A stretch of DNA of 52,023 nt from Clostridium sp. Cult3 (GTDB lineage: Bacteria > Bacillota > Clostridia > Tissierellales > Tepidimicrobiaceae): NCBI RefSeq assembly GCF_021655115.1, contig NZ_PPXY01000018.1, positions 1 to 52,023 of the forward strand. The letters are read 5' to 3'. The position numbers and the translations under genes were made by a program. Position 1 is the first letter of the stretch. Each line of letters starts with the position of its first letter. Below, piece after piece: positions 33,617 through 41,659 of the stretch. The notes beneath the pieces are model-generated. The model made no database searches. It was not told where the DNA came from and saw only the letters and a program-made list of their open reading frames with translations.

Positions 33617-34162
33617 ATGGATGGGAAGGTGTATGATCTACTAGAGAAGCTATATGTAGAAGTTCAAGGTATGCAGACGGAAGTTAGAGACATAAAAGAA
33701 ACTATGACAACCAAGGATGACCTAAAGGACTTTGCAACCAAGGACGACTTAAAGGACTTTGCAACTAAGGACGACTTGAAGGACTTTGCCACTAAGGACG
33801 ACTTAAAGGACTTTGCAACTAAGGACGACTTAAAGGACTTTGCAACTAAGGACGACTTGAAGGACTTTGCTACTAAGGATGACTTGAAGGACTTTGCAAC
33901 TAAGGATGACTTGAAGGACTTTGCAACCAAGGATGACTTGAAGGACTTTGCCACTAAGGATGACCTAAAGGACTTTGCAACCAAGGATGACATAAAGAAT
34001 CTTGCCACTAAGGATGATATAAATATGCTCGCAGATGAGCTCCATGCAGAAATTCAGACTGTATATGATGAATTAGTAGAACTACGAAATGACTTAAGTA
34101 CAATGGAGATGTTAACAACTAAAAATGCTTATGATATAGCTAAACTAAAAGCTATACGTTAA
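33617..34162 (+). CDS. Tandem-repeat coiled-coil-like protein
   Basis: 181 aa from ATG 33617 (CGGAGGTG upstream; GTG 33605 overlaps that site). After a 31-residue helical head, ten exact copies of the nonapeptide TKDDLKDFA and two diverged copies (TKDDIKNLA, TKDDINMLA) are followed by a helical tail with LADELHAEIQTVYDELVEL. It has no signal peptide or membrane helix. The heptad-like content suggests a long charged coiled coil, although a nine-residue period is unusual for one. Repeats of the form TK(D/E)DL are widespread in bacterial and phage proteins of unknown role. Confidence 0.8.
   Translation: MDGKVYDLLEKLYVEVQGMQTEVRDIKETMTTKDDLKDFATKDDLKDFATKDDLKDFATKDDLKDFATKDDLKDFATKDDLKDFATKDDLKDFATKDDLKDFATKDDLKDFATKDDLKDFATKDDIKNLATKDDINMLADELHAEIQTVYDELVELRNDLSTMEMLTTKNAYDIAKLKAIR
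33710..34033 (+). repeat. 27-bp minisatellite inside the coiled-coil-like gene, 12 units
   Basis: Twelve in-frame 27-bp units. The first ten encode the identical nonapeptide and differ only at synonymous positions (CTA/TTA/TTG, GAC/GAT, ACC/ACT, GCA/GCC/GCT). The last two differ at the protein level. Near-identity of units suggests recent expansion or gene conversion with length variation between strains. Confidence 0.95.
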
Positions 34163-34176
34163 AGATGAGCAATACA

Positions 34177-34226
34177 AAAACTTATTAATCCCTAGAAAAT
34201 ATCAAAGGGTTTAATAAGTTTTTTAT
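34177..34226. terminator. Terminator between convergent genes
   Basis: AAAACTTATTAA (34177-34188) pairs with TTAATAAGTTTT (34211-34222), continued inward by weaker CCCT/AGGG pairing, then T-rich sequence. It ends the repeat-protein transcript and may serve the opposing hydrogenase-like gene, which stops at 34258. Confidence 0.75.
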
Positions 34227-34257
34227 TTAAAAATATATGCAAAATTAATTATAGTTT

Positions 34258-35610
34258 CTAAAAATCCCTTTCAAATATTTTTACTTTTTCCTTGTTTTTA
34301 AAATCCTCTAGACCTTTTATTCCCAATGCCAATAGAAAATCACTCATTATTCTGTTGTTTGTAGAGATATGCACTTTAGATTCATCTCCAAATCTATCAA
34401 CCATTTCTTTACCTTTTTCCTTTGATATAATAGCTTTTGGTCCTCCCACACATCCCCCATCACAGCCCATTCCCTCTAAAAACTTTGCTTTGGTATTACC
34501 TTCGAGGGCGTTTTTAAGCATTTCCTTACATTCTTTTATTCCACTGGCTTGTTCACTAGAGAATATATTTAATTTATCAGGGAACATTTCTCTTAGGGCG
34601 TCTTTTACAGCTGTAGATACTCCACCTATCCTTCCATAAATTCTACCACTTTTAGAAGAATATTGTGTAGATAATACTTCATGAAGGCCTTCTAATTTTA
34701 TATCAAAAACATCAAATATATCTTCCAACTCATCAAAGGTTAAAACATAGTCTATAGCCCCTTTTAAATCCTCCATTTTTGCCTCAGCTTTTTTTGCTAT
34801 ACAAGGACCTACAAATACAACTTTACATTCCGGGTCTAATGCTTTAATAACTTTTCCAGAGGCAATCATTGGAGAAATAGAAGGGGAGGTGTATTTTATT
34901 AGTTCATGAAATTTAGCTTTGATCATTCCAACCCATATAGGGCAACAACAGGAGGATAACATAAAATCCTCTTTTTCCACTATAAGCCTATTAAACTCTA
35001 CTGCTTCTTTAATGGTAAGCATATCTGCAAAAAAAGCTACTTCCACCATATCGACAAAGCCTATTCTCTTAAGTCCTGCCCTTATCTGTCCCATAGATAC
35101 ATCTTCACCAAATTGTCCTACTATTGCTGGTGCCACAGCTGCGATAATCCTTTTCTCTTTTCTTAAATCTTCGATTAAAGGCATAAACTCTATTTTATCA
35201 ATGAAGTTTTTATTATCACAGGTATCTACACAAATGCCGCAATTAACACAAGTATCCATATTTATATCTATATCAGCCTTATCTTTCCCTATGAGAATAG
35301 CATCAAAGGGACAAGCATTTTGGCATATAGTCTTGCCATCAATTTGTATGCAATTTTTCACACAGGAATGGGTATTTATTACAACTCTATTGCTTTCTCT
35401 ATAATTTTCTATAGCTCTTACCAAATCTATAGAGAATTTATTAGAATAATCTACTTCCACTCCACATAGGGCAGATATGACTTTAGCAAAGCTTTCCTTG
35501 CTTACTTTACTATTTGAAAAGATTTCTTCAATAGTTTCTTCAAACACATCTTCATAATAAGCTTTTACTAGCTTTTTGAACAATTCCCTATATTCCATTC
35601 CATTAACCAT
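34258..35610 (-). CDS. [FeFe]-hydrogenase-like protein with variant H-cluster motifs
   Basis: 450 aa. Two ferredoxin-like clusters lie near residues 83-140 (SCVKNC with ICQNACP, and CVNCGICVDTC). The catalytic region has L1 SSCCCPIW, L2 GPCIAKKAEA and L3 EGMGCDGGCVGG in place of the canonical TSCCPxW, MPCxxKxxE and ExMACxxGC. The four H-cluster cysteines are therefore kept while nearby residues differ, as in less studied hydrogenase groups proposed to be sensory or low-activity. No HydEFG maturases or partner subunits are adjacent. ATG at 35610 has AAAGGGG upstream; 35628 is in frame but poorer. Confidence 0.85.
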   Translation of the reverse strand: MVNGMEYRELFKKLVKAYYEDVFEETIEEIFSNSKVSKESFAKVISALCGVEVDYSNKFSIDLVRAIENYRESNRVVINTHSCVKNCIQIDGKTICQNACPFDAILIGKDKADIDINMDTCVNCGICVDTCDNKNFIDKIEFMPLIEDLRKEKRIIAAVAPAIVGQFGEDVSMGQIRAGLKRIGFVDMVEVAFFADMLTIKEAVEFNRLIVEKEDFMLSSCCCPIWVGMIKAKFHELIKYTSPSISPMIASGKVIKALDPECKVVFVGPCIAKKAEAKMEDLKGAIDYVLTFDELEDIFDVFDIKLEGLHEVLSTQYSSKSGRIYGRIGGVSTAVKDALREMFPDKLNIFSSEQASGIKECKEMLKNALEGNTKAKFLEGMGCDGGCVGGPKAIISKEKGKEMVDRFGDESKVHISTNNRIMSDFLLALGIKGLEDFKNKEKVKIFERDF

Positions 35611-35628
35611 CAAAAAACCCCTTTCCAT

Positions 35629-35921
35629 TAATAAAAGTATTTCCTATTTATTAATAAATATTTGTAAATATTTGAGCCTGGCACTAACTTATTAGCTTTT
35701 GCAAAAAAATTGAAATATTGAATAATTATACTATATTTTATGGCAAACCATAGTTTTTTCTTATCTTTGTGAGTAAATTTATTTAAGTATTAATAATTAA
35801 GATAGGAGAAATGTTTTGCTTATGTTATAATGTTATAAAATATACAGAAAATTAAGAAATAATTTCATTTCCATTAGGGTAGTAATTATAAAGGGTAGAA
35901 GCAAAAAAGGAGCGGGTATGA
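35629..35921. other. AT-rich intergenic region with a short GCCTGGCAC element
   Basis: This divergent region must carry promoters for the hydrogenase-like gene and the methyltransferase operon. The only distinctive element is AGCCTGGCACT (35675-35685), a partial match to the GGTGCCAGGCACC tip of the palindrome at 6214-6258. A TATAAT at 35826-35831 lacks a good -35 partner. Confidence 0.4.
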
Positions 35922-36596
35922 GTGACTAAAATTAAAATAAATAGCAATAAAGAAAATGTTCACATAGGATTAGTAGGGGAATTGGGGCAAGTTCAATTTG
36001 AAATACTTCCTAAAGTCAAAAATGCTGTTGAACTGTTTAAATCTCGTGATGTAAAAGATATTTTAGATTTAGGCTGTGGTCTTGGGTGGAATACTATATT
36101 TTTAGCTAGGGAGGGTTTCAATATATGGGCAGGAGATATATGCAAAGAATATATTGATACATTAAGAGATAAAACTAGTAAAATGAATCTTAAAAATATT
36201 AATTATAAACAGCTTGATATGAAAAATATACCCTATGAGGACAATAGATTTGATGCAGTAATATGTACCTCTACCTTAAACCATGGTACACTTAGGGAAA
36301 TAAAGATGATTATTGATGAAATACATAGGGTGCTAAAACCTAATGGGATACTAATAACAGATCTTCTTTCAGTAGAGGATGAATCCTTTGGTATAGGAGA
36401 AATGATTGAAATAAATACATTTGTCGGTGGAAGAAAAGGGGAGGCAGGTATACCACATCATTATACAGATGAAAATGAAATAATGGAGCTATTTAAATCA
36501 TTTAAAGAGCTTTATGTTTATAGAAGAAGCTATATATTCAATTTAGCTGATAGTGAAACTATATCTCAGGTTTATGATATTGAATGTATCAAGTAA
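35922..36596 (+). CDS. Class I SAM-dependent methyltransferase (first of two)
   Basis: 224 aa. Motif I ILDLGCGLGWNT is near residue 47, the acidic post-motif is WAGDICKEYID, motif II is DAVICTSTLNHG and the post-motif helix is VLKPNGILITDLL. This is a Methyltransf_11/25-type small-molecule methyltransferase; the substrate is unknown. The GTG start has AAGGAGCGGG upstream; an overlapping ATG at 35918 stops after three codons. It is followed after 17 bp by the HELLH protein gene, forming a tight three-gene unit with a second methyltransferase. Confidence 0.85.
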   Translation: MTKIKINSNKENVHIGLVGELGQVQFEILPKVKNAVELFKSRDVKDILDLGCGLGWNTIFLAREGFNIWAGDICKEYIDTLRDKTSKMNLKNINYKQLDMKNIPYEDNRFDAVICTSTLNHGTLREIKMIIDEIHRVLKPNGILITDLLSVEDESFGIGEMIEINTFVGGRKGEAGIPHHYTDENEIMELFKSFKELYVYRRSYIFNLADSETISQVYDIECIK

Positions 36597-36613
36597 AACA
36601 GGGGGACAATTAT

Positions 36614-37627
36614 ATGAAGCATTATTCAGTAGAGCCAAATAAAAATATATTTATTGTTTTTGCTGGTTTAACAGCTTCTGGATATAATCTTGCAGAGGGT
36701 AGTTGTGACAGGGATATAATAAATTCAATAAGAGAAGTGGAGTATGATGGAGATATTATTGATTATTTTAAAAAAGCCAGAACTTCAAATTGTGAAGTAA
36801 ATCCATACTGGCCAAGGGTTTTTTTATTATCTTTAGCAAGTTTGTTTATAACTGAAAAAACGCCCTATGAGTATATAGATTGTCAGAAAATGTTAGACTA
36901 TATAGAGAATCTTCAACAGATTGACCCAAATGAAAAAAATAAAGAGCTAATTGATTGGCTAAAGGAACTTCCTGTTAAAATTACTAAACTTCAAAATAAT
37001 ATTATGATTGAGGAAATATGGTTGAAATATATTTCATTGGTAAATAAAAGTATAGAGAGTTATGATTTAATTGCTAATCAATCTTATTTATTAATAAGAG
37101 AAGTTTTAGATATATCCGAATATGAGCTTCCTGAACTAATAATTATTCCAAACTATTTACAAGCATCTGAGGCTACAGATTTTGTTAATTTAGAAGATGA
37201 AATTTATATAATAACATCCAAATTAGATAAAGAATCAATTGTTCATGAATTATTACATTATATTTTAGATATTAGATTGGAAGAGTGTAGAGAATTAATA
37301 AATGAGAATATATTTCTACTAAAACCAATTTTAGATGAAATGATTCGCTATCAGTATGCCTGGAATTATAGTGAAGATTGCTGGAATAGAGTTTTTGAAG
37401 AAAATTTTATGAGAGCTGCTTCCATTTGGATTATTTTTCATGATGATATTAATAATGCACAGACAAATGCAAATTTACATAAAGATTATGGTTTTATTTA
37501 TGTTCCAATTATTCTAGAGCAATTTTTCTTTAATTGGAAAGGATTAGATAATTTTTATGGATTTATAGAGGATTGTTTAAAAGCATGTAGAAATTTTCTA
37601 AAGGAGGGATTCAATGCTAACATATGA
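36614..37627 (+). CDS. Uncharacterised protein with a zincin-like HELLH motif
   Basis: 337 aa, not recognised as a known family. It has no signal peptide, but SIVHELLHYILD (H211, E212, H215) is a textbook HExxH zinc-metallopeptidase motif. E262 and E263 in EENFMRAAS lie about 47 residues later, in the range of the third ligand of gluzincins. The N-terminal ~200 residues are helical. It might be a peptidase, or a catalytic domain acting on a product modified by the flanking methyltransferases. ATG at 36614 has a GGGGGA site. Its 3' end overlaps the next start by 14 bp. Confidence 0.65.
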   Translation: MKHYSVEPNKNIFIVFAGLTASGYNLAEGSCDRDIINSIREVEYDGDIIDYFKKARTSNCEVNPYWPRVFLLSLASLFITEKTPYEYIDCQKMLDYIENLQQIDPNEKNKELIDWLKELPVKITKLQNNIMIEEIWLKYISLVNKSIESYDLIANQSYLLIREVLDISEYELPELIIIPNYLQASEATDFVNLEDEIYIITSKLDKESIVHELLHYILDIRLEECRELINENIFLLKPILDEMIRYQYAWNYSEDCWNRVFEENFMRAASIWIIFHDDINNAQTNANLHKDYGFIYVPIILEQFFFNWKGLDNFYGFIEDCLKACRNFLKEGFNANI

Positions 37628-38285
37628 AAGAAATATAAATTATTGGAATGATGTATTTAGCAAGGCAGATACAAAGCCTATTACATCTAAAAGCATGGGA
37701 CATGATGATTTAGATAAGGCTTTAGATTGGTTTTGTCACGATTCAAATTCTATACTTGATTTTGGCTGTGGTAATGGAACCTGGTTGTTTAAGTGTCATT
37801 TGAGAGGAACAGAATTTCATAGAGGTATTGATATTTCCCAGGAAGGTATTAGAATTGCTCGAAAAATTCAAAAAGAGAGTGAAAAAGAGAATTTTACTTT
37901 TACTGTAGGCGGTGTGAAAACATTAGAATCTATTCCCGAGAATTCCTTTGATGGTGTAATACTTTCAAATATAATTGATAATTTAATCCCATCAGATACT
38001 ATTAAAGCATTATCAGAGGTAAAACGTATTCTTAAAATAGATGGAAAAGTGTTAATAAAATTAAATCCTTTTCTTACAGATGAACAAATTAAGGAATGGG
38101 ATATTAAGATTATTGAGAAAAATTTTTTAGACGATGGACTGTTTTTGTGGAATCGGACTACTGAAGAATGGACTAAGTTATTAGAAAATTATTTTAGTAT
38201 TGTAAAGTATAAAGATATTTACTATCCTAAACATGAACAATACAATAGATTATTTTTGCTCTGTAATGATAAGAAATTACATTAG
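37614..38285 (+). CDS. Class I SAM-dependent methyltransferase (second of two)
   Basis: 223 aa. Motif I ILDFGCGNGTWL is near residue 48, the acidic position is in RGIDISQEGI, motif II is SFDGVILSNIIDNL and ILKIDGKVLIKLNPF follows. It is clearly homologous in fold to, but only distantly related to, the first methyltransferase. AAGGAGG lies just upstream, inside the HELLH gene, so translation is coupled. The DUF4846 pseudogene follows after 18 bp and may once have belonged to the same transcript. Confidence 0.85.
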   Translation: MLTYERNINYWNDVFSKADTKPITSKSMGHDDLDKALDWFCHDSNSILDFGCGNGTWLFKCHLRGTEFHRGIDISQEGIRIARKIQKESEKENFTFTVGGVKTLESIPENSFDGVILSNIIDNLIPSDTIKALSEVKRILKIDGKVLIKLNPFLTDEQIKEWDIKIIEKNFLDDGLFLWNRTTEEWTKLLENYFSIVKYKDIYYPKHEQYNRLFLLCNDKKLH

Positions 38286-38303
38286 TATAGAAGGTGTGAA
38301 TTA

Positions 38304-38961
38304 ATGAAGAGGAAGCTTAGAATTTTTTTAATTATTATTATTCTAGTTTTGTTTACCAGCTGTAGATCAATTGATAACAACTCAGAACCGTCTTCTCGCC
38401 ATAGTTTAACAGAAAAGAATGAGGTAAATAAAAATACTAGTCATGTCATTCCTAGAGGTAGTACAATTGGAACCAGGTATTCAACTCCAGAAGGGTTTAC
38501 AAGGGTTGAGGTAGACAAAGGTAGCTTTGAAGAATTTTTGAGAAATCAAAAGTTAAAGCCATATGGAGAAAAGGTATTGTATTACAATGGCAGGGAAAAA
38601 CCTTCAAGAGGAGTATATGATAGTGTAATAGATGTAGATATTGGAGATAGAAATCTTCATCAATGTGCTGATGCCATCATGCTTTTACGGGCAGAGTACC
38701 TATATTCAATTGGAGACTATGATGATATAAAATTCAATTTTGTATCAGGTTTTACAGCCCTATATGCCAGCCCAACAAACCCAAATACTTATCAATCCTA
38801 ATGATGAAAACATGAGTCCTTGGTATTCACTAAAAGATAAAGAAAAATTGAAAACCCCAGAATGGACTTTTGAGATAGATACATTGAGAAGATTTTCCAT
38901 CATTCCTATCCTATTTAGGATACATGGGGTCTATACAAATTATATGAAAGAGAAAGTTTAA
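38304..38961 (+). pseudogene. DUF4846 lipoprotein gene, internally deleted and frameshifted
   Basis: The first frame (38304-38801) starts with a lipoprotein signal (LVLFTSC) and runs through DUF4846-type sequence (VDVDIGDRNLHQCADAIMLL, FNFVSGF). It then changes into unrelated residues and stops. The other frame, from about 38740, continues with the family's C-terminal part (YMPAQQTQILINPNDENMSP, then TPEWTFEIDTLRRF). Compared with my memory of intact homologues, some 80-90 middle residues are missing at the junction near 38753. It is therefore non-functional unless the junction is a sequencing or assembly error. Confidence 0.8.
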
Positions 38962-39037
38962 ATCTCAATATGGCTAAAAAAACAAAAGGATAATATAAAT
39001 TGTGTAATTTTTGTAAAGTCAAAAGGAGCGAATATTA

Positions 39038-39544
39038 ATGTCTAAAATTAAAACAAATATACGCACTTTCCAAGAGAAAGATAAAGAAGCTATTATAGAA
39101 TTAATTGCAAACTTTAGAGTAGATTTAGCGGGATTAAAAGGGATTAAAAAAGAGCCAAATATAGATATGGCAAAGGAAGAATTGAGAGATTACATAGATA
39201 ATAAATATCCTATATTTATTGCAGAAGATAAAGGAAACATGATAGTAGGATATTTGGTTTGTAAGGTGGAAGGAGATATTGTTTGGGCAGAGTCCCTTTA
39301 TGTATTACCAGAGCATAGAAGAAGGGGGATAGCTTCATTATTATTTAATGAAGCAGAAAAATTAGCGGAAAAACTTGGAGCCGATACGGTATATAATTGG
39401 GTTCACCCAAATAATGATAGGATGATTAAGTTTTTGGACAAAAGAGGATACAATGTTTTAAACCTAATTGAAGTACGCAAACCTTGGAAAGGTGAAATAA
39501 ATAATCAAAAGATAAAAGTAGATAAACACGAGTTTAGATATTAA
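39038..39544 (+). CDS. GNAT family N-acetyltransferase
   Basis: 168 aa. The acetyl-CoA loop reads LPEHRRRGIASLLFNEAE, preceded by the beta-4 strand VWAESLYV and followed by NWVHPNNDRMIKFLDKRGY, which is typical of GNAT enzymes. The substrate cannot be predicted. AAAGGAGCG precedes the ATG. It stands alone between the DUF4846 pseudogene and the fluoride-riboswitch unit. About 60 bp after it, a short frame ending at 39664 (EELNTTVKEFVHLIKE) may be another gene remnant. Confidence 0.88.
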   Translation: MSKIKTNIRTFQEKDKEAIIELIANFRVDLAGLKGIKKEPNIDMAKEELRDYIDNKYPIFIAEDKGNMIVGYLVCKVEGDIVWAESLYVLPEHRRRGIASLLFNEAEKLAEKLGADTVYNWVHPNNDRMIKFLDKRGYNVLNLIEVRKPWKGEINNQKIKVDKHEFRY

Positions 39545-39731
39545 GAGACATGAGAAACAATATATTCTAATAATACAAGGCTTAAACCTGTATGAAAAAA
39601 TGAAGGATTTATTGAAGAATTAAATACTACAGTAAAGGAATTTGTTCATTTAATAAAAGAATAGGATGAAATAGTTTGGTGATATTAAAAGGATATAGTA
39701 TAATTAATTACATAGATTGGAAACATGAATT

Positions 39732-39760
39732 TTGACATGGTTATTGAAAGATGATATAAT
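39732..39760 (+). promoter_or_regulatory. Consensus sigma-A promoter of the fluoride-riboswitch unit
   Basis: TTGACA (39732-39737), 17 bp, TATAAT (39755-39760): a perfect consensus promoter. Transcription should start near 39767, about 12 nt before the riboswitch aptamer. Confidence 0.85.
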
Positions 39761-39778
39761 TTTTATTGAAAAATTAAA

Positions 39779-39826
39779 AAACGGTGATGGAGTTCACCTT
39801 AACTGCTTAATGCTAATGACTCCTAC
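39779..39826 (+). ncRNA. Fluoride riboswitch (crcB RNA motif) aptamer
   Basis: The sequence contains the conserved elements in order: GGTGATGGAGTTCACC, AACTGCTTAATGC and TAATGACTCCTAC. They match the fluoride-sensing crcB motif closely, including the GATGGnGTTC segment and the 3' ATGACTCCTAC pseudoknot strand. The 3' strand overlaps the left arm of the following terminator, as expected for an ON switch that is released when fluoride binds. Confidence 0.93.
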
Positions 39827-39866
39827 AGGAATACTATAGTTATGCCTGTAGGAGTTTTATTTTTTA
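39819..39866 (+). terminator. Riboswitch expression-platform terminator
   Basis: ACTCCTACAGG pairs with CCTGTAGGAGT around a 15-nt loop, followed by TTTATTTTTT. The left arm shares ACTCCTAC with the aptamer, so ligand binding and termination exclude each other. Confidence 0.9.
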
Positions 39867-39888
39867 AACTTAAAAAGGAGATGATGGT

Positions 39889-41061
39889 GTGGCGGCAAGT
39901 TTAGCTATAATTATTTTACTAGGATTACCAGCAAATAAACTATTTGAAAAGTTAAAGATGCCTGGATTATTGGGAATACTCATATTAGGAATTATTATAG
40001 GACCTTATGGCCTTAATTTACTTCAACAGGATATTATTAATGTGTCTAATGACCTAAGGAAGATTGCTCTAATCATTATTTTATTAAGAGCAGGCCTTGG
40101 GATCCATAAGGATGATTTAATAAAAAATGGAAGTAGTGCATTAAAATTAAGTTGTATACCAGGTTTAATTGAAGGATTTTTCATTTCTTTAACAGCTGTG
40201 AAACTTTTAAACTTCTCCTTTATAGAAGGGGGAATATTAGGATTTATCATTGCAGCAGTTTCTCCTGCTGTAGTAGTTCCTTCTATGTTAAAATTGATTG
40301 AAAAAAACATAGGAGAGGATAAAGGCATACCTACTTTAATATTAGCAGGGGCTTCCATTGATGATGTTTTCGCTATAACTATATTTAGTGTTTTTCTAGG
40401 TTTTTATAGTGGTACACATATTAATATTGGAATAAAGCTATTAAGCATTCCTATTTCCATATTGTTAGGTGTTGTAGCAGGTATTATTATCGGATTAATA
40501 TTAATTAAGATATTCGATAATTATCATATAAGGGATACTAAAAAACTACTATTAATCTTAGGTTTTGCAATTTTATTAACTGAAATAGAAAGTCTATTAG
40601 AATTAAAGATTCAAATAGCTTCTCTATTAGGAGTAATGACCATAGGGTTTATAATAATGGATAAGCTACCTGATGTAGGGGAAAGATTATCGACAAAACT
40701 CAACAAAGTGTGGGTGTTTGCAGAATTACTGCTATTTATATTAGTAGGAGCCCAGGTTAATATCCATGTAGCTTTTGATGCAGGAAAAGTTGGAGTCATA
40801 ATTATATTAATTGGTCTTTTAGGTAGAAGTTTAGGGGTATTGATTTCTCTTTGGGGAACAGATTTGAATTGGAAAGAAAGGTTTTTTTGTGTTATCTCCT
40901 ATATACCCAAGGCTACAGTACAGGCTGCTATGGGTGCAGTTCCATTATCCTTAGGGGTAGAGTCAGGAGAGACTATTTTAGCTATTTCAGTATTATCCAT
41001 ACTTATAACAGCGCCTATAGGAGCTATGGGGATTGATTATTTTTCAGAAAAATTGTTATAA
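39889..41061 (+). CDS. Cation/proton antiporter controlled by fluoride
   Basis: 390 aa with about 12 transmembrane helices, of the CPA1-like sodium/hydrogen exchanger family (KMPGLLGILILGIIIGPYG, AAVSPAVVVPSML, LILAGASIDDVFAITIF with the conserved acidic pair). Fluoride riboswitches are known to control crcB, EriC-F and some sodium/proton antiporters. The gene follows the riboswitch terminator by 22 bp, so a role in pH or ion homeostasis under fluoride is likely. GTG start with AAAAAGGAG upstream. No crcB or clc is in the window. Confidence 0.9.
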   Translation: MAASLAIIILLGLPANKLFEKLKMPGLLGILILGIIIGPYGLNLLQQDIINVSNDLRKIALIIILLRAGLGIHKDDLIKNGSSALKLSCIPGLIEGFFISLTAVKLLNFSFIEGGILGFIIAAVSPAVVVPSMLKLIEKNIGEDKGIPTLILAGASIDDVFAITIFSVFLGFYSGTHINIGIKLLSIPISILLGVVAGIIIGLILIKIFDNYHIRDTKKLLLILGFAILLTEIESLLELKIQIASLLGVMTIGFIIMDKLPDVGERLSTKLNKVWVFAELLLFILVGAQVNIHVAFDAGKVGVIIILIGLLGRSLGVLISLWGTDLNWKERFFCVISYIPKATVQAAMGAVPLSLGVESGETILAISVLSILITAPIGAMGIDYFSEKLL

Positions 41062-41158
41062 AAATTTCACATGTTTATTAAAGGTTCAATATTCAATGGA
41101 GATGTTATATAATGATAATATAATAGAGCAGCAAAAAATTAATCATAGGAGGGTAGAA

Positions 41159-41611
41159 ATGTCCAATAAGATTTCCAAGGAAAGAAAAGCTATTTATTAT
41201 ATAGGATTAGTCTTAACGATTTTTGGAGTTATATTATTTATGTCTGTTTTTTTCATAGATATGATGACACCTGATTTTTTTGGAGGACATTCAAGTTTCA
41301 TAGTAAGACCAGTAATTGGAATGATTTGTATGACTGTTGGTAATGTATTGATGAGCATTGGGTCTAAAGGAGCAGCAGGTTCAGGATTGATATTGGATCC
41401 GGAAAAAGCTAGAGAAGATCTAAAACCATACAGTTCTGCTAGAGGTGGAATGATAAACGATACTTTAGAAAATATCGATATGGTTAAGGACATAGCTAAT
41501 AGGAAAGAAGAAAATCAATCTAAAGAAGTAATAAAGATAAGATGTAAGGAATGTGGCACTCTTAATGATGAAGATGCTAAGTTCTGCAAATCCTGTGGTA
41601 AGGAAATATAG
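41159..41611 (+). CDS. Small membrane protein with C-terminal zinc ribbon
   Basis: 150 aa. Two membrane helices (~residues 10-32 and 45-65) are followed by a charged linker. The C-terminal zinc ribbon CKECGTLNDEDAKFCKSCGK has two CxxC pairs. Family not identified; a membrane-anchored zinc-ribbon sensor or scaffold is possible. ATG at 41159 has AGGAGGG upstream. It lies about 100 bp after the antiporter and may be co-transcribed with it. Confidence 0.8.
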   Translation: MSNKISKERKAIYYIGLVLTIFGVILFMSVFFIDMMTPDFFGGHSSFIVRPVIGMICMTVGNVLMSIGSKGAAGSGLILDPEKAREDLKPYSSARGGMINDTLENIDMVKDIANRKEENQSKEVIKIRCKECGTLNDEDAKFCKSCGKEI

Positions 41612-41628
41612 GATTTAGGATAGAAGAT

Positions 41629-41655
41629 AACCCCCAGAAGGCTGGGGGTTTAATT
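41629..41655. terminator. Terminator between convergent genes
   Basis: AACCCCCAG, loop AAGG, CTGGGGGTT: a 9-bp GC-rich stem with T-rich flanks, located between the zinc-ribbon gene and the opposing flavin oxidoreductase. Confidence 0.8.
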
Positions 41656-41659
41656 GATA

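Noticed and set aside
33664-34008. A long minus-strand frame through the 27-bp repeat (SSLVAKSFK repeats)
   Set aside because: It exists only because the repeat lacks stops on both strands. The plus strand has the promoter, ribosome binding site and non-repeat ends.
33710-34033. CRISPR array
   Set aside because: Units are contiguous 27-bp coding repeats without spacers and stay in frame.
34919-35404. Plus-strand frame of 161 codons opposite the hydrogenase-like gene
   Set aside because: It is antisense to conserved cysteine motifs, has no ribosome binding site and no recognisable protein pattern.
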